From positions 1 to 46,993 of the forward strand of contig JAFDVJ010000001.1 in the NCBI GenBank assembly GCA_018269075.1: a DNA stretch of 46,993 nucleotides. The letters run 5' to 3'. The DNA is from Acidobacteriota bacterium (GTDB lineage Bacteria; Acidobacteriota; Blastocatellia; Pyrinomonadales; Pyrinomonadaceae). Positions within the stretch are counted from its first letter, which is position 1, and each line of letters starts with the position of its first letter. The notes under the pieces are model-generated. The model was not told the origin of the DNA, did not search any database, and saw only the letters and a list, made by a program, of their open reading frames with translations. The translations under genes were made by a program, and so were the position numbers. This document shows positions 22,658-30,874 of this stretch, one piece after another.

Positions 22658-22875
22658 TCAGTAGATCCAAATTTCGGAAATTAAATCGTCAAAACTACTG
22701 AAATAATGGAAATTTGATAATTGATATTTGATAAAGATGTCTCAGCCCCCGGAACCGTCTTTATCAATTATCAAATATCCATTATTTCAGTAGTTTGATC
22801 TGTTCGGATCGAGTTTTGAGATCGTCTCAACGGTTGATCGAAAGAAGGCTTTTTCAACAAATTTGGATCTACTGA
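22658..22875. mobile_element. 218-bp non-coding inverted-repeat element
   Basis: Perfect 17-bp terminal inverted repeats, TCAGTAGATCCAAATTT and its complement. An inner pair of about 40 bp (22692-22737 and 22758-22797) contains AAACTACTGAAATAATGGA and TTGATAATTGATA. It is AT-rich compared with its surroundings and has no gene. No convincing target duplication is seen, so mobility is an inference from structure only. Confidence 0.65.
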
Positions 22876-22941
22876 AACTAAATTAACACAGTATTCGTCG
22901 ATCCTATTCGCGGTGACGATCGCGGATCTCAAATTGCGGAC

Positions 22942-23418
22942 CTACGGCAAGGCGGCGATCTCGAAGCCTTCGAGATCGTCCGTCACAGCGACGATCTGCG
23001 GGGCGAACAGAAAATCCCGCGCGCGGGCGGTCAGAATGTATGTTTCGCCGGCCGCCGCGCCGGTCAGCCGGTAATGGCCATGGACGAGCGAATTGGCGGC
23101 CGCGACCGCGCCCGTGACGCCGGTCGCGCCCGATCCGAACGTAACCGCGCCGCGGCCGCCCGACCAGTTGATCGACTGGACGACGTAATTGCCGTTGGCG
23201 AGAAGAAAAACCGAGCCGACGCCGTCGCCCGCGCTCGTCCCGACGTCGGTGATGACGAAGCCGCCGTTCGGGAGCACCGTCACGCTCGTCCCGAACTTGC
23301 CGCTGCCGGCCGGGCCGACGAGGTCGAACTGCGAAGCGCCGCGCGCCGCGCCGGGTATAATCAGGAAAATTATCAGACCGTTCAGCAGGGCCTTCAAAAA
23401 CGTCGTTTCTTTTCGCAT
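22942..23418 (-). CDS. Secreted 158-aa protein with partial C-terminal regulatory-like domain
   Basis: The ATG at 23418 follows GAGAGG at normal distance and opens a signal peptide (residues 1-28, ending GAARGA). Residues 30-90 resemble one or two hyalin-like repeats (GKFGTSVTVLPNGGFVITDVG, GSVFLLANGNYVV). Residues 110-158 (HYRLTGAAAGETYILTARARDFLFAPQIVAVTDDLEGFEIAALP) match the last half of the C-terminal domain shared with the giant proteins. Last gene of a four-gene operon, 25 bp behind the 2459-residue gene. It may be a shortened remnant of a longer hyalin-repeat protein that kept its signal peptide and C-terminal tag. Confidence 0.8.
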   Translation of the reverse strand: MRKETTFLKALLNGLIIFLIIPGAARGASQFDLVGPAGSGKFGTSVTVLPNGGFVITDVGTSAGDGVGSVFLLANGNYVVQSINWSGGRGAVTFGSGATGVTGAVAAANSLVHGHYRLTGAAAGETYILTARARDFLFAPQIVAVTDDLEGFEIAALP

Positions 23419-23443
23419 AAAATCATCCTCTCTGGTTCGTCCG

Positions 23444-26400
23444 TTACGGCAGCGCCGCGAAATCGAGATCTTCGAGATTGTCCGTGACGCTGACGACGCG
23501 CGGTTCGAAGCGCCGGTCGCGGACGCGGACGGCGAAGACGTAGGTTTCGCCGGCGGCGACGTCGTCGAAAACGTAATAGCCGAACGAATTGGTCCGGACG
23601 GCTCGCCGCGCGCCGTCCGGACCGGTCATCGAGACGAGCGCCCGCGGGATCGCCTGCCCGTTCGCGTCCGCAACGCGCCCGCGCACCGCGACGGCGGCGG
23701 CGGTCGGCGCGAGCATCGTGAAATCCGCGGCGTCGACGTCGCCGGTCAGCGCATTGACCGAAAAGACCGCCGGCGCGAACGCGTTCTGATTGTTCGAAGG
23801 CGTGACCTGACAGCTCGCGTCGGCCGGGAGATTGGCGAAGCTGTAATTGCCCGAAGCGTCGGTGAACGCGACGTTTCCGTTATCGCCGCCGAGCGCGAGC
23901 TGCACGCCGGCGACGCCGTTGCCGCCCGCGTCGGTGACGCGGCCACTGATCCCGAACGCGGCCGCCGCGCCGGTAAAGACGACCGGATTTTCGCCGTTCA
24001 GGTTGACGAAGTCCTGACTGTATTCGGTGAACAGGCTGCCGACGCTCTGCGGCCGGACGTTGTAGTTCGCGCCCGCGGTCAGATTCGGGAACATAAACAG
24101 ACCGTCGCTGTCGGTCGCGGTCGTGCGGTTTTCCGCGCCGGTCAGGTTGACGCTCACGCCGGCGAGCGGATTGCCGTTCGAATCCTGCACGAGACCGGTG
24201 ATCGACGGCCGGCCGGGATCGATCTCTTCGGCGACGGCGAACGGGCTCAGCGAGGTCACCGTGCCGCAGATCTTTCGCGCCGGGAAATCTTTGGAGCTCG
24301 TCCGGTCGAGCAGGACGCCGCCCTCGTTATGCATAAGCTTCAGCTGGTTGAACTGGGTCAGCGTGACGGACGCCGGGAGATTGAAGCAGACCGTGATCGG
24401 CGGCGCGACGGTCGCCGTCGTCGAGATCTCGTAGGCGCCGAACGCGCCGAGCGAGAACCCGTGCGGCGTCGTTCCGGCCGAAGCCGGCGGGATCGGCACG
24501 ACCGAGGTCTGGCCCGCGCCGGCGACGGTGCCGAAGGTGATCGTCACGGCCCCGGAAGCGATGGCGACATTGGTTCCCGGATTGGTGACGTTGGCCGGTT
24601 CGGTGCCCCAGTCGGGCGTGAACGAAAACGCGGTGCTGTTGCCGTCGCTGTAAACGACGGTCTGGTTCGTGCCGTTGGCGGCGGCCGTGACGATCTGGTA
24701 AACCCCGCTGCGCAGGCGGGCGAAGACGAAGCGCTGCCCGTCCGGCGACCACGCCGGTTTGGAAACGAGCGTCACCAGCGGATCGGGCGCGATCACGACC
24801 GTCTGGTTCGTGCCGTCGGCGTTCATCGTGACGAGGCTGCGGTTCGGCCGGACGCCGAGGATCTTCGTCCCGTCCGGCGACCAGTCGCCCGAACCGATGC
24901 CGGTCGCGACCAGCCGCGGGTTCGTGCCGTCGGCGTTGACGGTTTTGAGCGTGCTGCCGTAATCGAGGTCGTAGAGGATTTTGGCGCCGTCCGGCGACCA
25001 GACGGGAAATCTGATGAAATGAGCGCCCTCGTTGATTATCTGGCGAACGTTCGTGCCGTCCGCATTGGCCGTGAAGAGCGCATAAGGCGAAATCACCTTG
25101 ACGAACGCGATCCGCGTGCCGTCGGGCGATAACGCCGGCTCGCCGGCGGCCACCGGCAGATTGTTCAGACAGCTCAGACCGCTGCCGTCGTAGTTGACGA
25201 GACAGGGCAGACTGTTGTGGAGGACCAGAATGCGGCGACCGTCCGTGGAGAGCGAACTCCGGCTGTTCGCGGGCGACTGGAGCGTCGCGAGGCCGCTGCC
25301 GTCGGCGTTCATTCCGTAAAGCAGACTGCCTTCGCGGGTGAAGACGATCCGGCCGTCGAGCGGCGGGTTCGGCTGCGCCGTGAAATCGACGGTTTGATCG
25401 GCCGCCACGTTGACCGGCGTCGCCGACGGCGTGAACGTAAAGCTCGGCCGCGCCGGCGCGACCGTGTAAGCGCCGGCGGCGACGTTCGTGAACTTGTAAT
25501 TGCCGTTGGCGTCCGTCTGCGTCGTCCGGTTGGCCGCGCCCGTCAGATTGACGGTCACGCCGCCGAGCGGGGTGGCGCTGCCGTTATTGACCGCTTTGAT
25601 CTTTCCCGAAACGCTGAAATTCTTCGGCGATGCCGCGAAATCCTGATTGACCTTGTTTTCGATCAGGTTCGCGTAGACAATGGCGGCCGGCGTGAAATTC
25701 AGCGTGCTGCTCGCGGGCGTGACGCTGACGGCCTGCGATGTTTCGGGAATCTGCGTGAACGAATAATCGCCGTTGCTGTTGGTCATCGTCCATAAACCGC
25801 CGACTCCGGCCCCGTTCAGGTTCACGATGACGTTGGCGGCGGGCTGCCCGCCGTTTGTGATCCGTCCGGAAATGGAGTAAACCGCCGGAGACACGCCCAG
25901 ACAGCGGGAAAATTCCGAGGTATTGCCGTTCGCGTCGGTCGCCGTCGCGGTGATGTAGCGTCCGAGACCCGACACGGGAAACGTCAGATTATACGGCGCG
26001 ATGCCGGTCGCATCGGTCGTCAGCGTCGCGGACCCGAGATACGTTTCGCCCTGCCCGAAAAAGCTGGCGTCGGAATTGGCGGCGCAGTTCGGGCTCGAAA
26101 AGAACTCGGCCGTAAAGGCCTGCGAGGGCGTGCTGTTCAATTGACCGGAAACGGCGGTCGAGCTGCCGTTTGATGTGGCCTGGGCCAGAACCGGGTGATT
26201 CTGCAGCGTGTTCGAGCCGGTGTCGAGATCCTGCGGGTCGTTCAGCAGCGGCGACGTCCGGGGGACGCCGAGCCGGATGCCGGCGATCCGGTTGCCGAAG
26301 ATCCGATTCTGCGTGAAGCGGTTTCCCGAATCGTGGTTCGAAATCTCCGTGATGCCGTAATTGTTCGGCAGCGTGGCGGTGCCGGCGGCGTTGAGGCCGA

Positions 26401-29400
26401 TGATGTTGTTCTGAACGGTGTTGTTGTTCGACGTCGGGACGCCTTCGCTGATGATGACGCCGCCGCCGCGGTTTCCCGAGACCAGATTATCGGTAATGAG
26501 ATTGTTGTCGCTGCCGGCGAAAAGGTGGATTCCGGTGGTGTTCGAAAACGCCGTCAGGCCCGCCGGATCGGTGCCCGAATAGTTGCCCTGGACCGTGTTC
26601 GAATCGCTGTTGAGCAGGTAAATGCCGACGGTGACGCCGCCGATCACGTTCCGGTCGCCGGGCGCGGGGCCGCCGATCAGGTTGTTTTGACTGCTCCATA
26701 TCGTGATGCCGTCGGTCGCGCCGATGTTCGCGCCGGCCGGCGAAATGCCGACCCAGTTGGCTTTGAGCGTGTTGTTCGAACCGGTCACGTAGATCGTTTT
26801 GAGGGCGTTGACGATCGAAAATCCCTTGATCGCCGAATCGTTGGCGGCCAGCTGGAACGCGGAATTGGCGGTTCGGTTGACGCCGTCGATCTCGACCATC
26901 GGGGTGCCGCCGTAGCCGGGCTGCGTCGTCGCGTCGATGATCGCCGGATCGGTGATCGGCGGCAGGCTCGACTGCAGCTGGATCACGAACGGCGCGGAGC
27001 CCGGAATGTTGAACGAAACGGTCTGCGGGCCGGGGGCGCCGTTGGCGTTCAAAATGGCCTGTCGCAGCGAGCCCTCGCCGCTGTCGTTCGTGTTCGTCAC
27101 GACGGTCGCGACCGCGACGTCGAACGCGCCGCTCGTCACGGAAATCAAGCGGGGCGAAGTCGCGGAAAGCGTGTATCCGGTGCCGATTCGATCGAGCGTC
27201 AAATTATCGAAACTCGCGACGCCGCCGACGGCGCTGCGCGTCAGGGTGCCGCCGAGCGCGCCGCCCGCCGGATTATCGGCGAGCGCGATCGTGACGGCAT
27301 TGTCCGCGCTCGCCACGGTGTTGCCGAACTGATCCTCGACGGCGACCTGCACCGCCGGGGTGATCGGCCGCCCGGGCTGCGCGTTGGCGGGCGGCGTCAG
27401 AAAAGCGAGCTTGAACGGGCCGATGACGTTGAACGCGCTGCTCGTGTCGGGAGCGAGCGCGCCCGAAGCGGCGGCGAGCGTGTAGCCGTTGCCGGCGCGG
27501 TCGATCGCGAGGTCGGAAAACGTCGCGACGCCGCCCGCCGCGTTCTGCGTGAGCGTGCCGCTCAATGTGCCGCCCGACGGATTGGCGGCGATCGCGACCG
27601 TCACCGGATCGGTCGCGGTCGTCACGAGGTTGCCGAATTGATCCTCGATCGCGGCTTTGACGGCCGGCGCGATCGGCGCGTCGGACTGCGAATTCGCCGG
27701 CTGAACGGTGAATTTGACCTTACTGGCCGCGTCCGGCAGGACCGTCACGGTCGAATTGAAGATCCGGTTTTCGGCGTCCGTCACGCGGACCGTGTCCACG
27801 ACGCCGGCGAGCGTGCCGGCCGTGTAAAGCCCGGTCGCCGGGTTGATCGAGGCGCCGGACAGATTGGTCTGAAGCGAATACGCGTAAGGCTCGACCGCGC
27901 CCGAACCGACAAACGTCCGGGTCTGCGCGGCGACGACCGAGGTGTTGGCCGGCGTCTGGACGAGATGCGGCTCGCCGAGCGTGTAGGTTTTGAAGTCGGT
28001 CACGCCGGTGAGCGCGAACGTGTTGGCCGTCCGGTTGATCGGGACGGCCGCGTTGCTGAAAAACCTGACGACGCTGTCGATCTCGGCGAACCGGTAAGCC
28101 GTTTCCGAGCCCTGAATGTCGAGCGGATCGACATAGCCGAACGTGAGCGTCGCCGTCACGTCGCCGTGCTCGACCGTCTTCCAGAAACGGGCGAGCGAGG
28201 TCGCCGGATCGAGGTTCGGATGCGCGCCCTGAAACTCGCCGATCGTCAGGCCCTGCGTCCCGGCCGCGAGCGCCGTGATGTTGGCCGTCACCGGCTTGTA
28301 GGCGTTATTCGTGCCGACGTCGTAGGTTCTCGTTCCGGTCGTCGTAAAGTTCTTTCTGAGATTGCCGCTGATCCAGCCGTTCGTCCGGTTGATCGTCCGC
28401 GTCGCGGCGTTGACCGTGAAGTTCAGGCCGGTCGTGATCGTCCCGTTCGTCAGGAAGAGCGGGTTCGTGCCGTTGCCGAGGTCAAGGTCCGAGCCGAGGG
28501 TGACCGTGCCGCCCGATTTATTAAGCGTCCACGTATTCGAAAAGTTCGGCGCGCCCTGATTCGTGAACGACTGGTTCGCCGCGCCCGTAAACGTAAAGCC
28601 GATATTGCCGCCGTCGAAGGTCGCCGCCACCGTCGTGTCGCCGGCGGCCTGCAGCGCGCCCGCGTTGTCGGTGATCGTCCCGTCGATCAGCGAGAGCTGC
28701 CCGGCGACCGTCACGATTCCGTTGATGAATAGGGTCGAGCCGTGATCTTTCTCGACGATCAGATTGTTGAAAGTATCGTTGAGCGCCGTGACTCCCGGCG
28801 TATTGCCGCTCGTGAAGCGCACCGTGCCGCCGTTGGCGTTGAACGTCCCGCCGGTCTGGTGACGAAAGCCGCGCGTCAGCACGAGCGTCGCCGAAGTCGA
28901 GTTGAACGTGCCGCCCGTCAGCGACAGATCGTGATCGGCGTTGGCGTCGCCGGTCAAAGTAATGTCGCCCGAGCCGCCGTTGAACGTGCCGCCCGACTGG
29001 ACGAAGGCATTGGAGCCGTTGCTGGTAAAAGTGATCGGGTGGCTGCTGCCGTTGAAAGTGCCGCCGCTTTGCGTGTAGCAGAGCGCGCTGTTGAACGACG
29101 GCAGAAAGTTCAGATCGGCCGCGCCCTGGTTGAAAGTGCCCTGCTGGAGCACGAAGCCGTTCGGGAAATCGAGCGGGCCGCCGGCCGTGTCGATCGTCGT
29201 CTGCGGGTCGTTGAGCAGGATGTTCGGGTAGTTGATCCCGCCGGCGAACGTGAAGTTTCGCGCGCCGGAGCCGCCTGCGATGACGAGCCGGCTCCGGCCG
29301 CCGTCGAAGTTCGGCGAGATCGTGAACGCGCCGCGCGCTTCGAGGTAGTTTTCGAAGCCGCCGCCGCTCGAATTGATCTGGCCGTCGTCGAGCGCGAGGC

Positions 29401-30823
29401 TGCCGGTGACGAGCGCCTTGCCGACGGTAAAGGTATTTTGCTGGTTGGCCTTGGCAAACACGAGATTGTTAAAGACGTCGCCGGCGGGGACGGCCGACGT
29501 CTCGAAGGTGACTTGCTGAGTGTCGTTGAACGTGACGGTGCCGCCGTTGGCGTTGAACGTGCCGCCCGTCGTGTGCCGGAAAGAGCGCGACAGAAAGAGC
29601 GTTCCCGAAGTCGAGTTGAACGTGCCGCCCGTCAGGACGAAATCGTGGCCGGCGTTGGCGTCGCCGGTCAGCGTGATGTCGCCCGTCCCGCCGTTGAACG
29701 TGCCGCCAGACTGGACGAAGGTTGCCGAACCGTCGCTCGTCACGGTGATCGCGTGACCGCTCGCGTTGAAAGTGCCGCCCGACAGCGCGAGACAGGCGCC
29801 GTTCGGGTCGCCGAAGCTCGGAAAGAAATCGAGATCGACCGCGCCCTGGTTGAACGTGCCCTGCTGAAGAATGAAGGAAAAAGGGAAGTTGAGCGTGCCC
29901 GCGCCGCCGGTGTCGATCGTCGCCTGCGGATCGTTGAGGACGATCGACGGCAGGTTGAGACCGGCCGTGAAGGTGAACGCGCGCGGCGCGGCGCCGTTCG
30001 CGATGACGACGCGGCTCCGGCCGCCGTCGTAGTTCGGCGAGATCGAAAACGTGCCGCGCGCCTCGACGAAGCTGCCGAGCGAGCTGCCGCCGCTCGAGAC
30101 GAACTGCCCATCGTTGAGCACGAACGCTCCGGTCGCGATCGCCTTGCCCTCGATCGTGACGCTGCCGGTCTTGGCGATCGTCAGATTGTTGAAGACGTCG
30201 CCGGCGGGGATGGCCGTCGTGTTAAAAGTGATGTTCTGAGCGTCGTTGAACGTGACGGTGCCGCCGTTGGCGTTGAACGTGCCGCCCGTCGTGTGCCGGA
30301 AAGAGCGCGACAGAAAGAGCGTTCCCGAAGTCGAGTTGAACGTGCCGCCCGTGAGAACGAAGTCGTGATCGAAATTCGCGTCGCCGGTCAGCGTGATGTC
30401 GCCCGTGCCGCCGTCGAAGGTGCCGCCGCGTTGCGTGAAAGCGCCGAAACCGTTGCTTTGAATGACGATCGCGCTCGCGCCCTGCGTGAGCGTGCCGGTG
30501 TAGCCGGTGCCGATCGTGATCGAGCGGACGGCGACGTTCGTGTCGAGCGTCGCGTTCTTCGCGCTCGTCGCGTCGAAGATGACGTCGTCGGTCGGCGCCG
30601 GGACGGTGTCGCCCGACCAGTTGGCCGCCTCCGACCAGTTATTGGTCGCGCCGCCGCCGTCCCACGTCTTGGTGGCGAGCGGCCCGGCCGGCAGCCAGCG
30701 CGCGAACGCCGTCGAACTGCCGGGAAACAGCCGTTCGATTAACGAAGTGTGGGCGAAAACGCTCGTCAACGAGCAGACAATCGATAGAATAACCAGCGAC
30801 GCGAATTTTAATTTGCGATTCAT
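23444..30823 (-). CDS. Giant secreted adhesin-like multidomain protein (2459 aa)
   Basis: The ATG at 30823 follows AAGAGGTG; a TTG six codons upstream is less likely. After a signal peptide (about 1-25) comes a WDGGGATNNWSEAANWSGD autotransporter-like module. Three near-identical units of about 240 residues follow (GGTGDITLTGDAN...HDFVLTGGTFNSTSGTLFLSRSFRHTTGG), then two Ig-like units of the type VEDQFGNxV...GGVATFDNLTLDR. A GSLRQAILNAN start leads into a NosD-like beta-helix (NTVQGNYSGTDPAG). Several carboxypeptidase-regulatory-like domains follow, interrupted by a TolB/PD40-type propeller (WSPDGAKILYD, SPDGTRIAFV). The end is the shared C-terminal domain (TNSFGYYVFDDVAAGETYVF...DLDFAALP). 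No catalytic residues are evident; a surface adhesin or matrix protein is the best guess. Third gene of the operon driven from 33390. Confidence 0.92.
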   Translation of the reverse strand: MNRKLKFASLVILSIVCSLTSVFAHTSLIERLFPGSSTAFARWLPAGPLATKTWDGGGATNNWSEAANWSGDTVPAPTDDVIFDATSAKNATLDTNVAVRSITIGTGYTGTLTQGASAIVIQSNGFGAFTQRGGTFDGGTGDITLTGDANFDHDFVLTGGTFNSTSGTLFLSRSFRHTTGGTFNANGGTVTFNDAQNITFNTTAIPAGDVFNNLTIAKTGSVTIEGKAIATGAFVLNDGQFVSSGGSSLGSFVEARGTFSISPNYDGGRSRVVIANGAAPRAFTFTAGLNLPSIVLNDPQATIDTGGAGTLNFPFSFILQQGTFNQGAVDLDFFPSFGDPNGACLALSGGTFNASGHAITVTSDGSATFVQSGGTFNGGTGDITLTGDANAGHDFVLTGGTFNSTSGTLFLSRSFRHTTGGTFNANGGTVTFNDTQQVTFETSAVPAGDVFNNLVFAKANQQNTFTVGKALVTGSLALDDGQINSSGGGFENYLEARGAFTISPNFDGGRSRLVIAGGSGARNFTFAGGINYPNILLNDPQTTIDTAGGPLDFPNGFVLQQGTFNQGAADLNFLPSFNSALCYTQSGGTFNGSSHPITFTSNGSNAFVQSGGTFNGGSGDITLTGDANADHDLSLTGGTFNSTSATLVLTRGFRHQTGGTFNANGGTVRFTSGNTPGVTALNDTFNNLIVEKDHGSTLFINGIVTVAGQLSLIDGTITDNAGALQAAGDTTVAATFDGGNIGFTFTGAANQSFTNQGAPNFSNTWTLNKSGGTVTLGSDLDLGNGTNPLFLTNGTITTGLNFTVNAATRTINRTNGWISGNLRKNFTTTGTRTYDVGTNNAYKPVTANITALAAGTQGLTIGEFQGAHPNLDPATSLARFWKTVEHGDVTATLTFGYVDPLDIQGSETAYRFAEIDSVVRFFSNAAVPINRTANTFALTGVTDFKTYTLGEPHLVQTPANTSVVAAQTRTFVGSGAVEPYAYSLQTNLSGASINPATGLYTAGTLAGVVDTVRVTDAENRIFNSTVTVLPDAASKVKFTVQPANSQSDAPIAPAVKAAIEDQFGNLVTTATDPVTVAIAANPSGGTLSGTLTQNAAGGVATFSDLAIDRAGNGYTLAAASGALAPDTSSAFNVIGPFKLAFLTPPANAQPGRPITPAVQVAVEDQFGNTVASADNAVTIALADNPAGGALGGTLTRSAVGGVASFDNLTLDRIGTGYTLSATSPRLISVTSGAFDVAVATVVTNTNDSGEGSLRQAILNANGAPGPQTVSFNIPGSAPFVIQLQSSLPPITDPAIIDATTQPGYGGTPMVEIDGVNRTANSAFQLAANDSAIKGFSIVNALKTIYVTGSNNTLKANWVGISPAGANIGATDGITIWSSQNNLIGGPAPGDRNVIGGVTVGIYLLNSDSNTVQGNYSGTDPAGLTAFSNTTGIHLFAGSDNNLITDNLVSGNRGGGVIISEGVPTSNNNTVQNNIIGLNAAGTATLPNNYGITEISNHDSGNRFTQNRIFGNRIAGIRLGVPRTSPLLNDPQDLDTGSNTLQNHPVLAQATSNGSSTAVSGQLNSTPSQAFTAEFFSSPNCAANSDASFFGQGETYLGSATLTTDATGIAPYNLTFPVSGLGRYITATATDANGNTSEFSRCLGVSPAVYSISGRITNGGQPAANVIVNLNGAGVGGLWTMTNSNGDYSFTQIPETSQAVSVTPASSTLNFTPAAIVYANLIENKVNQDFAASPKNFSVSGKIKAVNNGSATPLGGVTVNLTGAANRTTQTDANGNYKFTNVAAGAYTVAPARPSFTFTPSATPVNVAADQTVDFTAQPNPPLDGRIVFTREGSLLYGMNADGSGLATLQSPANSRSSLSTDGRRILVLHNSLPCLVNYDGSGLSCLNNLPVAAGEPALSPDGTRIAFVKVISPYALFTANADGTNVRQIINEGAHFIRFPVWSPDGAKILYDLDYGSTLKTVNADGTNPRLVATGIGSGDWSPDGTKILGVRPNRSLVTMNADGTNQTVVIAPDPLVTLVSKPAWSPDGQRFVFARLRSGVYQIVTAAANGTNQTVVYSDGNSTAFSFTPDWGTEPANVTNPGTNVAIASGAVTITFGTVAGAGQTSVVPIPPASAGTTPHGFSLGAFGAYEISTTATVAPPITVCFNLPASVTLTQFNQLKLMHNEGGVLLDRTSSKDFPARKICGTVTSLSPFAVAEEIDPGRPSITGLVQDSNGNPLAGVSVNLTGAENRTTATDSDGLFMFPNLTAGANYNVRPQSVGSLFTEYSQDFVNLNGENPVVFTGAAAAFGISGRVTDAGGNGVAGVQLALGGDNGNVAFTDASGNYSFANLPADASCQVTPSNNQNAFAPAVFSVNALTGDVDAADFTMLAPTAAAVAVRGRVADANGQAIPRALVSMTGPDGARRAVRTNSFGYYVFDDVAAGETYVFAVRVRDRRFEPRVVSVTDNLEDLDFAALP
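28824..30352. repeat. Three internal repeat units of about 720 bp in the giant gene
   Basis: A 111-bp stretch at 29522-29632 is identical to 30242-30352, exactly 720 bp away. A third, more diverged unit starts near 28824. The identity in otherwise diverged units suggests recent gene conversion or unequal recombination between units. Confidence 0.85.
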
Positions 30824-30874
30824 AGCACCTCTTATTGTCAAAAAACGGGGGTTTTTAACGGCCGCACCGGCGGC

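Noticed and set aside
23189..30742. Long plus-strand open frames (up to 845 codons) opposite the giant gene; similar ones opposite 9387-12278, 15036-16877, 33464-35383, 37280-41041 and 41332-43410
   Set aside because: They are Arg/Asp-rich or Arg/Ser-rich antisense translations caused by high GC codon bias, have no ribosome-binding sites or family motifs, and lie fully opposite well-supported genes.
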